Positions 15,277 through 20,527 of a stretch of 22,090 nucleotides of DNA are shown piece by piece. The notes beneath the pieces were generated by a model. It was not told the DNA's origin and ran no database searches. It was given only the letters and a program-made list of their open reading frames with translations. Origin of the DNA: 2-12-FULL-60-19 sp041483675 (GTDB lineage: Bacteria > Desulfobacterota > Binatia > UBA9968). Made by a program: the position numbers and the translations under genes. Position 1 is the first letter of the stretch. Each line of letters begins with the position of its first letter. The stretch is taken from NCBI GenBank assembly GCA_041483675.1, contig JBGPGE010000076.1, positions 1 through 22,090 of the forward strand, given 5' to 3'.

Positions 15277-15936
15277 ATGACTGAGAGAGAGCTGAAAAGT
15301 CTACGGGTAAAATTCAGGGAAATCCTCAGGCGTTACTTCTTCGCCGGCCTGTTGGTGCTGCTGCCGCTCGTGATCACGATCTGGTTCCTGGGCTGGATCG
15401 TCGGGTTGATGGACGGGCTGCTCAACTTTCTCCCGGCCCAGCTCAACCCTTTTTCTTACATTCCATTCGCGGTTCCGGGCCTTGGCACCCTGTTCACGCT
15501 GGCCATCATCCTTTTTCTCGGCTTTCTCGCCACGAGCGTGGTCACGCGCGGGGCGCTCAGGATCTGGGACGCATTGCTTGCTCGCATCCCGATTTTCCGC
15601 GGCGTCTATTCCGCCGTGCGCAAGCTGGTCGAGTCGATCTTCGGAGAGGAAGACAAGGGCAGGAAAGTGGTGCTGCTTGAATGGCCGCGCAAAGGGATCT
15701 ACACCGTGGGCTTCGCCACCGGTTACGCAGTCGGGGAACTTGCGGCGCAATCCGCAGACCGTCTCGTCAATGTCTTCGTGCCGACCACGCCCAACCCCAC
15801 GGCCGGCTTCTATCTGCTCGTGCCGGAAAAAGATCTCGTCCCGCTAAAAATGACGGCCGAGGAAGCCTTCAAGCTGATCGTCTCCGGCGGCATGATCACG
15901 CCGGAGGAAAAGGACCAACCCAGCCTCCTGGGGTGA
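15277..15936 (+). CDS. DUF502 family membrane protein
   Basis: A 219-residue inner-membrane protein of the DUF502 family, whose function is unknown. The N-terminus is charged, followed by a membrane segment YFFAGLLVLLPLVITIWFLG (about residues 21-40), a loop through LLNFLPAQLNPF and a second segment LFTLAIILFLGFLATSVV (about 73-90). The family motif IPIFRGVYSAVRKLVESIF follows, then a soluble domain with VFVPTTPNPTAGFYLLVP and VSGGMITPEE. I start at the ATG at 15277, with GAAAGAAG before it; a GTG at 15262 is the alternative. It lies 29 bp after panD and 21 bp before smpB, so it is probably in the same transcript, but a functional link to pantothenate is not implied. Confidence 0.9.
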   Translation: MTERELKSLRVKFREILRRYFFAGLLVLLPLVITIWFLGWIVGLMDGLLNFLPAQLNPFSYIPFAVPGLGTLFTLAIILFLGFLATSVVTRGALRIWDALLARIPIFRGVYSAVRKLVESIFGEEDKGRKVVLLEWPRKGIYTVGFATGYAVGELAAQSADRLVNVFVPTTPNPTAGFYLLVPEKDLVPLKMTAEEAFKLIVSGGMITPEEKDQPSLLG

Positions 15937-15957
15937 GCGTCGGGCCGGAGACCTGCC

Positions 15958-16419
15958 ATGGCTCACTCGGAGGAAAAAGACGTCTGCGTCAACCGCAAGG
16001 CGCGGCACGACTACTTCATCGACGAGACCTACGAAGCGGGCCTGGTGTTGCAGGGGAGCGAGGTCAAATCGCTCCGCGACGGCAAGGCCAACTTAATGGA
16101 CAGCTACGCGCGCATCGACAAAGGCGAGGCGTTTCTCGTCAACGCTCACATCAGCCCCTATTTCGCCGCCAGCCAGTTCAACCACGATCCTACGCGCAAG
16201 CGAAAACTCTTGCTCCACAAACAGGAAGTCCGGCGCCTCACCGGCAAGGTCAAAGAGCGGGGGTTGACCCTGATCCCATTGCGGCTATACTTTAAGAACG
16301 GCCGCGCGAAAGTCGAGCTGGGGCTGGCGCGGGGCAAAAAGATGTACGACAAGCGCGAAACCCTGCGCAAGCGGGCGGCCCAGCGCGAAGTCGAGCGGTC
16401 TTTGAAAACACGAAGTTAG
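15958..16419 (+). CDS. smpB: SsrA-binding protein
   Basis: SmpB binds the tRNA-like domain of tmRNA and brings it to stalled ribosomes. The 153-residue protein has the full family pattern: VCVNRKARHDYFIDETYEAGLVL at residues 10-32, QGSEVKSLRDGKANLMDSYARI, AHISPYFAASQFNHDPTRKRKLLLH, and LIPLRLYFKNGRAKVELGLARGKKMYDKRET. A basic C-terminal tail (KRAAQREVERSLKTRS) is the part that enters the mRNA channel. GGAG lies 7 nt before the ATG. Its partner RNA gene ssrA starts 111 bp downstream on the same strand, an arrangement seen in several lineages. Identification is secure. Confidence 0.96.
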   Translation: MAHSEEKDVCVNRKARHDYFIDETYEAGLVLQGSEVKSLRDGKANLMDSYARIDKGEAFLVNAHISPYFAASQFNHDPTRKRKLLLHKQEVRRLTGKVKERGLTLIPLRLYFKNGRAKVELGLARGKKMYDKRETLRKRAAQREVERSLKTRS

Positions 16420-16456
16420 AGAGTGTTGGCGTCGAGGAGCGAGCATTAAGGATAGA

Positions 16457-16519
16457 GTTCAAACCGTTAAAGCGGTTCAAGACGTTCAACGATTTTGAAC
16501 CATTTTGAACTATTTGAAC
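16457..16519. repeat. Inverted array of GTTCAA and TTGAAC hexamers upstream of ssrA
   Basis: GTTCAA occurs at 16457, 16475 and 16484; its complement TTGAAC occurs at 16495, 16505 and 16514. The innermost pair forms a stem around CGATT, and the next pair can extend it. The array fills the gap between smpB and the tmRNA. It may be a dispersed repeat, a regulatory region or part of the ssrA promoter; I cannot assign the ssrA -10 with confidence. Confidence 0.75.
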
Positions 16520-16530
16520 TTTTTAAGATT

Positions 16531-16883
16531 GGGGGCGAACTGGGTTCGACGGGGGTGCGAAGTCAAGTCGGCATGCCGGGGTCCTGTTATCCCGTTAAAC
16601 AAGCAGGCTGCAAAACTAACTGCAGATAATTTTGAATACCAACTGGCTGCTTAACCGCAGCTAGCGTTCTACCGGCCTTCTCCCACGGGGTCGGATAGGG
16701 CGTCGATTAGTGGGATGGGCCGATTCTCCTGCCGGAGGGGATGAGGCTGAGATCTAAACCGGCTGGTCTTCGGAGAGCCTGCCTGTGGGCGCTTCGCGGG
16801 CGAGATCAAAACATCGGCTAAGCATGTAGTTCGGCTTGGCGTAACAGCTTCGGACGGGGGTTCAATTCCCCCCGCCTCCACCA
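16531..16883 (+). ncRNA. ssrA: Transfer-messenger RNA (tmRNA), tag ADNFEYQLAA
   Basis: One-piece tmRNA, 353 nt. The 5' end GGGGGCGAACTGGGTTCGAC pairs in the acceptor stem with the 3' end CGCCTCC, which is followed by encoded ACCA; the T-arm-like GGGGGTTCAATTCCCCCC precedes it. The tag frame runs from GCA at 16622 to TAA at 16652-16654 and reads ADNFEYQLAA, with the usual LAA end that directs ClpXP-type proteases to the tagged protein. The resume region AACTAACTGCA and the pseudoknot-rich stretch after the tag are in place. The neighbour smpB encodes its binding protein. The 3' end is intact and abuts the accessory region. Confidence 0.96.
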
Positions 16884-17055
16884 TTCGACTCGCTTCGCTC
16901 GCTCATGGCAGGCCATTCGACGTACAGCGAAAACTTACGCTCGTGGCAGGCCATATACTAAAGTGCGAGGCGAATGGTGTCCCGAGCGAACGTAGTGAGT
17001 CGAGGGGCGTTTTTGTTTTTGGGTTTCGACTCGCTTCGCTCGCCCTGGCAAGCCA
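16884..17055. repeat. Tandem TTCGAC...TGGCARGCCA units and inverted arm after ssrA
   Basis: Three related units start with TTCGAC and end with TGGCAGGCCA or TGGCAAGCCA: 16884-16915, 16916-16953 and 17025-17055. Units 1 and 3 share TTCGACTCGCTTCGCTCG. Between them, GAGCGAACGTAGTGAGTCGA (16984-17003) is an imperfect inverse of the same core and could pair with unit 1. The stretch begins on the base after the tmRNA CCA end. Confidence 0.75.
16984..17020 (+). terminator. Possible ssrA terminator
   Basis: The inverse arm GAGCGAACGTAGTGAGTCGA is followed by GGGGCG and the T-rich run TTTTTGTTTTT (17010-17020). Pairing with the upstream arm at 16886-16905 gives a large imperfect hairpin before a U tract. 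The loop is long, so efficiency is uncertain. Confidence 0.4.
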
Positions 17056-17076
17056 CTAATCCGCTTCGCAGACCTA

Positions 17077-17400
17077 ATGGCCCATTACGTTTACATCCCC
17101 CGCTGTGCTGACGGCAGTTTCTATGTTGGCTCAGCACAAAACCTCGCTGCTCGCCTGAAAGCTCACAACGATGGTCACGGCGCTGCATACACATTCAAGC
17201 GCCGCCCCGTTCATTTGGTCTATTCTGAGACATTTCGCTCGGAAACCGAGGCTGTGACACGGGAGCGGCAGCTTAAGCGCTGGAGTCTGGGAAAGAAGGA
17301 AGCATTGATTGCGGGTGACCTCGAACGTTTGAAGCAGCTCAGCAAACGGCGCTCGCAAAAGCCGTCGGCGCTGTCCCGGCCTCCCCGCAGCCCTCGATAA
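17077..17400 (+). CDS. GIY-YIG nuclease superfamily protein
   Basis: A 107-residue single-domain protein of the GIY-YIG superfamily (UPF0213/UvrC N-terminal-like). The two signature strands appear as YVYIPRC at residues 4-10 and FYVGSAQN at 15-22; catalytic-type Arg is in LAARLKAHN and the conserved Glu in SETEAVTRERQLKRW. The GIY and YIG triplets are altered to VYI and YVG, which is common in this subfamily. The C-terminal 15 residues are Pro/Arg/Ser-rich and probably disordered. Such stand-alone proteins are widespread and often mobile; the target is unknown. No ribosome binding site is seen. It is the first gene after ssrA. Its codon use is less GC-biased than that of the pan genes. Confidence 0.87.
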   Translation: MAHYVYIPRCADGSFYVGSAQNLAARLKAHNDGHGAAYTFKRRPVHLVYSETFRSETEAVTRERQLKRWSLGKKEALIAGDLERLKQLSKRRSQKPSALSRPPRSPR

Positions 17401-17412
17401 CCCCCCTTCAAC

Positions 17413-17442
17413 AAAATCCACAGCGGTCAGGAATACCGCAAC
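17413..17442. repeat. Short copy of the island repeat (copy 1)
   Basis: AAAATCCACAGCGGTCAGG followed by AATACCGCAAC matches about 26 of 30 bases of the core in the longer copies at 18099-18280 and 19490-19646. Read in the plus frame it gives KIHSGQEYRN, against KIHGGPEYRN in the others, so all three may be remains of one coding segment. It lies between the GIY-YIG gene and the end of the first toxin gene. Confidence 0.7.
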
Positions 17443-17449
17443 GCATCAA

Positions 17450-17812
17450 TCACAACGCCAGGGGGACGCGTTTTGAGCGGCGGATCTGCCGATCGCGCGT
17501 CAGCAAGGGGACCTTGTGGACGATGCTGGTCGCGCCGATGATTTCGTCTGCGGGATCGCCCTTGAAATCGAGGGTACGGATCGCGCGGCAGACCTCCAGC
17601 GTGAGCGGCCACGTTTGGAGGCGGGCCAACGTGCGCACGAATTCCGGGTGCTCCAGGTCGATTTCAATCCGCCCTAGCTCGGAGAGTTTGCTGATTTCCC
17701 AGATAACGATCGCCGAAATACTCCATGCGTCGCCTGACAGAAGGGCGGCCTCGCGCCGAGTCACGTCGCCGGTCAACGCGTGGAGCAGGATGTGGGTATC
17801 AAGATTCAGCAT
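17450..17812 (-). CDS. PIN-domain toxin of a type II toxin-antitoxin pair
   Basis: A 120-residue PIN-domain protein, probably an RNase that cuts RNA when freed from its antitoxin. The acidic metal-binding residues of the fold are visible: Asp5 (LNLDTH), Glu39 (IVIWEISKL), Asp86 and Asp89 (GDPADEIIGATS) and Asp107 (LLTRDRQI). The SISAIVIWEISKLSELGRI pattern is typical of the subgroup paired with Phd/YefM antitoxins. Its start codon lies inside the upstream antitoxin gene (14-bp overlap), so translation is coupled. There are no frameshifts or missing acidic residues; the toxin looks intact. Confidence 0.92.
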   Translation of the reverse strand: MLNLDTHILLHALTGDVTRREAALLSGDAWSISAIVIWEISKLSELGRIEIDLEHPEFVRTLARLQTWPLTLEVCRAIRTLDFKGDPADEIIGATSIVHKVPLLTRDRQIRRSKRVPLAL

Positions 17813-18017
17813 CCCACTTGACGCCGGTCGATAAGATATTTCCCTTGATCTTGATCTTGCCTCTGAAACTCCCGATCAGCGTGGCGCTGTCGGTATGGAT
17901 GGGAATCAGTTTGGCAACCGGCTTGCCGTGCTTCGTGATGACGATCCCTTCGGGGTCTACCTGATCCAACAGGGCGAGGCACTGTTCCTTGAATTTGGCG
18001 GCCGGGACGCTCTTCAT
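17799..18017 (-). CDS. Phd/YefM family antitoxin
   Basis: A 72-residue antitoxin. MKSVPAAKFKEQCLALLDQV at the start and IVITKHGKPVAKLIPI (26-41) are the hallmark of the Phd/YefM fold, whose N-terminal half binds DNA; the C-terminal part is the likely toxin-neutralising tail. It precedes and overlaps the PIN toxin gene by 14 bp. The promoter at 18025-18053 is close to consensus and puts the transcript start at or one base before the ATG, with no ribosome binding site, so the message may be leaderless. The GTATAC core at the -10 (18026-18031) could also be the autoregulatory operator. Identification is strong. Confidence 0.92.
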   Translation of the reverse strand: MKSVPAAKFKEQCLALLDQVDPEGIVITKHGKPVAKLIPIHTDSATLIGSFRGKIKIKGNILSTGVKWDAES

Positions 18018-18024
18018 GAAACCA

Positions 18025-18053
18025 AGTATACAATAAGCCGGAAATCCTGTCTA
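18025..18053 (-). promoter_or_regulatory. Near-consensus sigma-70 promoter of the Phd/PIN pair
   Basis: On the minus strand TAGACA (18048-18053) and TATACT (18025-18030) are separated by exactly 17 bp; each hexamer differs from consensus by one base. Only 7 bases separate the -10 from the antitoxin ATG at 18017, so transcription should start at the start codon or one base before it. The -10 overlaps a GTATAC palindrome, a likely site for antitoxin autorepression. Confidence 0.7.
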
Positions 18054-18098
18054 GTCACAAAAAGCGGACATTTTTCCAACCCCGTCGTTAAGCCATTC

Positions 18099-18280
18099 CC
18101 CCCCCTCCGATTCCTCACGACAAAACCCTCCACGCAACGCCGGCGGAACCGATCGCTACCAACACCGGGAGAAAAATCCACGGCGGCCCGGAATACCGCA
18201 ATCCCAGCGTCCTTAAAGGACCCTTGTAGAAAAACTCCGTGTTCATCGCGACCTCTGTGCGACGAATCCGAGCGCGGCGT
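18099..18280. repeat. Island repeat, long copy 2
   Basis: This 182-bp segment closely matches 19490-19646 (by eye about 90 percent where aligned) from the CCGATTCC region through ACGACAAAACC, the KIHGGPEYRN-coding core and the ACTCCGTGTTCATCGCGACC tail, ending at GCGCGGCGT. It holds about 25 extra bases (after the CGCAATC) absent from copy 3, among them CCTTAAAGG. Here the plus frame reads KIHGGPEYRNPSVLKGPL and stops. A TAGAAGTCCGAC string follows a little downstream (18314-18325), as it does after copy 3. Confidence 0.82.
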
Positions 18281-18344
18281 GGCCAATTCCCCTACCACCG
18301 AGTTTGTCGAGTCGTAGAAGTCCGACCCCCGGCACTAAAAACTT

Positions 18345-18407
18345 TTCATCCTTTATCCTTCCTCCTTCCCCTTTTAGCCTATCCTTCATCCTTCTGCCTT
18401 TATCCGT
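18345..18407. repeat. Pyrimidine-rich CATCCTTTATCCTT tract
   Basis: A low-complexity run built from CATCC, TATCC and TTCC words, almost free of G on the plus strand. On the minus strand it reads as AAGGATGAAGGATA-type repeats, a class of dispersed filler common in environmental genomes. No gene is seen in it. Confidence 0.6.
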
Positions 18408-18466
18408 TGCATAGTTTCCCCTTGCTACCCGACCCGCAAATCGCGTAAAATCTGCGGAAATCAGCC

Positions 18467-18550
18467 ATGCCGAAGCCAATCCCAAATTCAGGCATCAAGG
18501 ACAGCTGGTCGCTTGGAACCGTCGCCGATATGGTCACGATGCGGAGATAG
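18467..18550 (+). other. 27-codon open frame, possible gene remnant
   Basis: ATG to TAG gives MPKPIPNSGIKDSWSLGT followed by VADMVTMRR. The composition is protein-like rather than random, but the frame is very short and has no clear ribosome binding site. It may be the left-over start of a deleted gene. It lies 35 bp before the VapB antitoxin gene. Confidence 0.25.
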
Positions 18551-18585
18551 GTTGACCTGAGCGGCATATATGGGACTATAAACAC

Positions 18586-18855
18586 ATGAAGACAACGATT
18601 GAGATGCCCGATAAAACATTGCGCCGGGCGCAGAATCTGGCGGCCGACAAGGGCATAACCCTTACCGAGCTGGTGACCGAGGCCGTCGAGGACAAACTGC
18701 GTCGTTCGACAACACGGTCTGAATCCGGTGAGCCTTCATGGATGAAACTGTACGGCGCCTTCGCCAAGTCTGAGGAGATGCGGGTTGAAACGCGGCAGAT
18801 TCAGAAAATCATCGACGAGGAATTCGAGAGAATCGACGCTGAGGATTGGCGATGA
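18586..18855 (+). CDS. VapB-type ribbon-helix-helix antitoxin
   Basis: An 89-residue antitoxin. The first 40 residues, MKTTIEMPDKTLRRAQNLAA and following, are a ribbon-helix-helix DNA-binding domain with the beta strand TTIEMPD and two helices; the rest (SWMKLYGAFAKSEEMRVETR to the end) is a charged tail expected to wrap the toxin. The stop codon overlaps the toxin ATG (ATGA), so the two are translationally coupled. No ribosome binding site is visible before the ATG; TTGACC (18552-18557) and TATAAA (18577-18582) lie upstream but with a long 19-bp spacer and too close to the start to be a sure promoter. Codon use is less GC-rich than in the metabolic genes. Confidence 0.85.
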   Translation: MKTTIEMPDKTLRRAQNLAADKGITLTELVTEAVEDKLRRSTTRSESGEPSWMKLYGAFAKSEEMRVETRQIQKIIDEEFERIDAEDWR

Positions 18856-19232
18856 TTTTCGACACCAACGCCGTTTCCGCCTTTGCGGATGCGGATGCCG
18901 GTGTTATGCAACGTCTTCAGCAGCTTTCGACCACGATTTCCCTGCCGGTCGTCGTTCTGGGTGAATACCGATATGGCCTGAAATCGTCCCGCCAGAGATC
19001 CGCCCGCGAGAAATGGCTGGATGACCTGGAGGCTAACTGCCCGGTCCTTGATATCACCTCAGAAACCAGCCGCATGTATGCGGAAATCCGCCATGAGCTC
19101 CGTCTGGCCGGCCAGCCGATTCCCGAGAACGACATCTGGATCGCGGCTCTGGCCCGGCAGCACGGGCTTCCGGTTCTGAGTCAGGATACGCACTTCGATC
19201 AAGTCTCTGGCGTTCGACGGGTCGGTTGGTGA
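18852..19232 (+). CDS. VapC-type PIN-domain toxin
   Basis: A 126-residue PIN-domain ribonuclease toxin. Asp4 (MIFDTNAVSA), Glu38 (VVVLGEYRYGL), Asp94 (IPENDIWIAALA) and Asp112 or Asp116 (LSQDTHFDQV) are the acidic cluster. LGEYRYGLKSSRQRSAREKWL and HELRLAGQPIPENDIWIAA are typical of VapC proteins that cut initiator tRNA, other tRNAs or rRNA; the target here is unknown. The ATG overlaps the antitoxin stop by 4 bp; a TTG two codons earlier is also open. The gene is complete. It is unrelated in detail to the first PIN toxin in this window, so the two pairs are not a simple duplication. Confidence 0.92.
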   Translation: MIFDTNAVSAFADADAGVMQRLQQLSTTISLPVVVLGEYRYGLKSSRQRSAREKWLDDLEANCPVLDITSETSRMYAEIRHELRLAGQPIPENDIWIAALARQHGLPVLSQDTHFDQVSGVRRVGW

Positions 19233-19321
19233 CGGAGCGTTACGTATCTGAACAGTACACCAAGCAAGCCGTAATTAATCCTCTGACACGCATCCAGCAA
19301 GCTCCCTGAAACTTTCATGTC

Positions 19322-19355
19322 GACGCTTCGACAATTGTCAAAACGTCGAAGCGTC
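19322..19355. other. Perfect 11-bp inverted repeat
   Basis: GACGCTTCGAC and GTCGAAGCGTC are exact inverse complements around the 12-nt loop AATTGTCAAAAC. It lies 90 bp after the VapC stop. No T run follows on either strand, so it is not a standard terminator; a recombination or binding site is possible. Confidence 0.7.
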
Positions 19356-19396
19356 CGCCAAGGAGCACAGCTCACGAGCACGGCCTTTGTCCGATC

Positions 19397-19415
19397 ACCG
19401 TTCGACCATGCTCAG
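19397..19415. repeat. TTCGAC...GCTCAGGGC dispersed repeat, copy 2
   Basis: TTCGACCATGCTCAGGGC shares both conserved ends with the element at 13019-13042 but has a different centre. It lies in the 19233-19810 gap, between the VapC gene and the metallopeptidase gene. Confidence 0.45.
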
Positions 19416-19489
19416 GGCCTTGAGTTATAGGCATCGACGGCGCTCGTCCGAAGTCGGCTTTGCATTCAGGCATATGCATCCGGCCTTTT

Positions 19490-19646
19490 CCCCGCTTCCG
19501 ATTCCTTACGACAAAACCTTCCACGCAACGACGGCGGAACAGATCGCTGCCAGCACCAAGAAAAAAATCCACGGCGGCCCGGAATACCGCAATCGAAAAA
19601 CTCCGTGTTCATCGCGACCTCTGTGCGACGAATCCGAGCGCGGCGT
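19490..19646. repeat. Island repeat, long copy 3
   Basis: The counterpart of 18099-18280, lacking its roughly 25-bp insert. The plus frame reads IPYDKTFHATTAEQIAAS then TKKKIHGGPEYRN. Copies 2 and 3 bracket the VapB/VapC module in direct orientation, so recombination between them could delete or amplify it. The homology stops at GCGCGGCGT; here the sequence continues as the integrase remnant. Confidence 0.82.
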
Positions 19647-19759
19647 ACAACTTCGCTGAGCACCTGCCGGAGCGGCGCAAGATGATGCAGGCTTGGGCGG
19701 ACTATCTCGATGCGCTGAAAGTCGGCGCGGAAGTGATACCGCTGTTCAAGAGGGCGTAG
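19619..19759 (+). pseudogene. C-terminal remnant of a tyrosine recombinase/phage integrase
   Basis: The last 40 or so codons of this frame read AAYNFAEHLPERRKMMQAW followed by ADYLDALKVGAEVIPLF and a stop. This is the ending seen in P4-type integrases, where the catalytic Tyr helix is followed by an RR-MMQ-WADYL segment. The tyrosine region may be the AAYNFAEHL stretch; the rest of the gene is missing, replaced upstream by repeat copy 3. Such integrases insert at the 3' ends of tRNA and tmRNA genes, which fits the ssrA gene 2.7 kb to the left. It is a fragment with no start of its own. Confidence 0.65.
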
Positions 19760-19810
19760 CAAAAAACTAGAAGTCCGACGGTGTATCTTGAGTTGCCGAT
19801 TCCACAACGG

Positions 19811-20527
19811 TCAGTAACTCCACCTCGCATGAGCGAGCGGAGCGGCATTTAACTCGCTTCGACGCGACCGCCATTGCGGCAGGTACTCGTTCAAGAGTGC
19901 GAAGAAGTTGTCGTTATGATGCCGTTCGCGCAAGTGAATTATTTCATGCACGATGATGTATTCGAGGCACTCGCGCGGCTTCTTAGCGAGGTCGGTGTTG
20001 AGCCTGATGTTCCGACTGCGCGAGTTGCAGCTGCCCCATTTGGTTTTCATCCGTTGCACGAAGACCCGCGCTACCTTAACGCCCAACCGTGGCTCCCACT
20101 TGGCGATTAACGGCGGCACTGCTCTCTTCAACTGCCCGCGATACCAATCCTCAACAATGGCACGTTTCTTCAATTCAGCAGTTCCCGGTCGTACCCGCAA
20201 AATCAGGCGGCTGTGTTGCATTTTGACCGAGGGCGCGGCGTCAGCTTCAACTATTTTCAGCAGGTAGCGTTTCCCCCAGACATAGTGACTCTCGCGATCC
20301 AAATATTCGCGGGGTGTCTCGCGTTCCTGGTCCTGAAGTTTTCGCTGTTGCTGCCTGATCCAAGCCAGCTTTGAGATCGCAAAGACACGGATGGTTTCGA
20401 GGCTCATGCGCTCGGGCGCTGCGATGCGCACCTTGCCCGCCGGCGGATACACGCTCAGATGGACGTTCTTTATGTCCTTTTGCACTACGTCCACGGCGAT
20501 ATCGCCCAATTGCACTCGCATCTGCAT
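19811..20527 (-). CDS. YgjP-like metallopeptidase (DUF45/SprT-like)
   Basis: A 238-residue zinc-metalloprotease-like protein of the YgjP family. The zinc motif HEIIH (His194, Glu195, His198) is followed by a further His203/His204 in RHHNDNFFALL, the expected third ligand, and the family mark MKTKWGSCNS lies at 160-169. LAWIRQQQRKLQDQERE near residue 54 and HYVWGKRYLLKI at 81 are also typical. It starts at an ATG that shares a base with the hsdR stop (TGATG), so it is translated as part of the restriction operon. Genes of this family often follow type I restriction genes; whether it trims HsdR or other proteins is unknown. All zinc ligands are present, so it should be active. Confidence 0.9.
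   Translation of the reverse strand: MQMRVQLGDIAVDVVQKDIKNVHLSVYPPAGKVRIAAPERMSLETIRVFAISKLAWIRQQQRKLQDQERETPREYLDRESHYVWGKRYLLKIVEADAAPSVKMQHSRLILRVRPGTAELKKRAIVEDWYRGQLKRAVPPLIAKWEPRLGVKVARVFVQRMKTKWGSCNSRSRNIRLNTDLAKKPRECLEYIIVHEIIHLRERHHNDNFFALLNEYLPQWRSRRSELNAAPLAHARWSY

Noticed and set aside
17413..19646. CRISPR array or integron cassettes from the three repeat copies
   Set aside because: Only three copies of unequal length with whole genes between them; no regular spacers and no attC-like structure.
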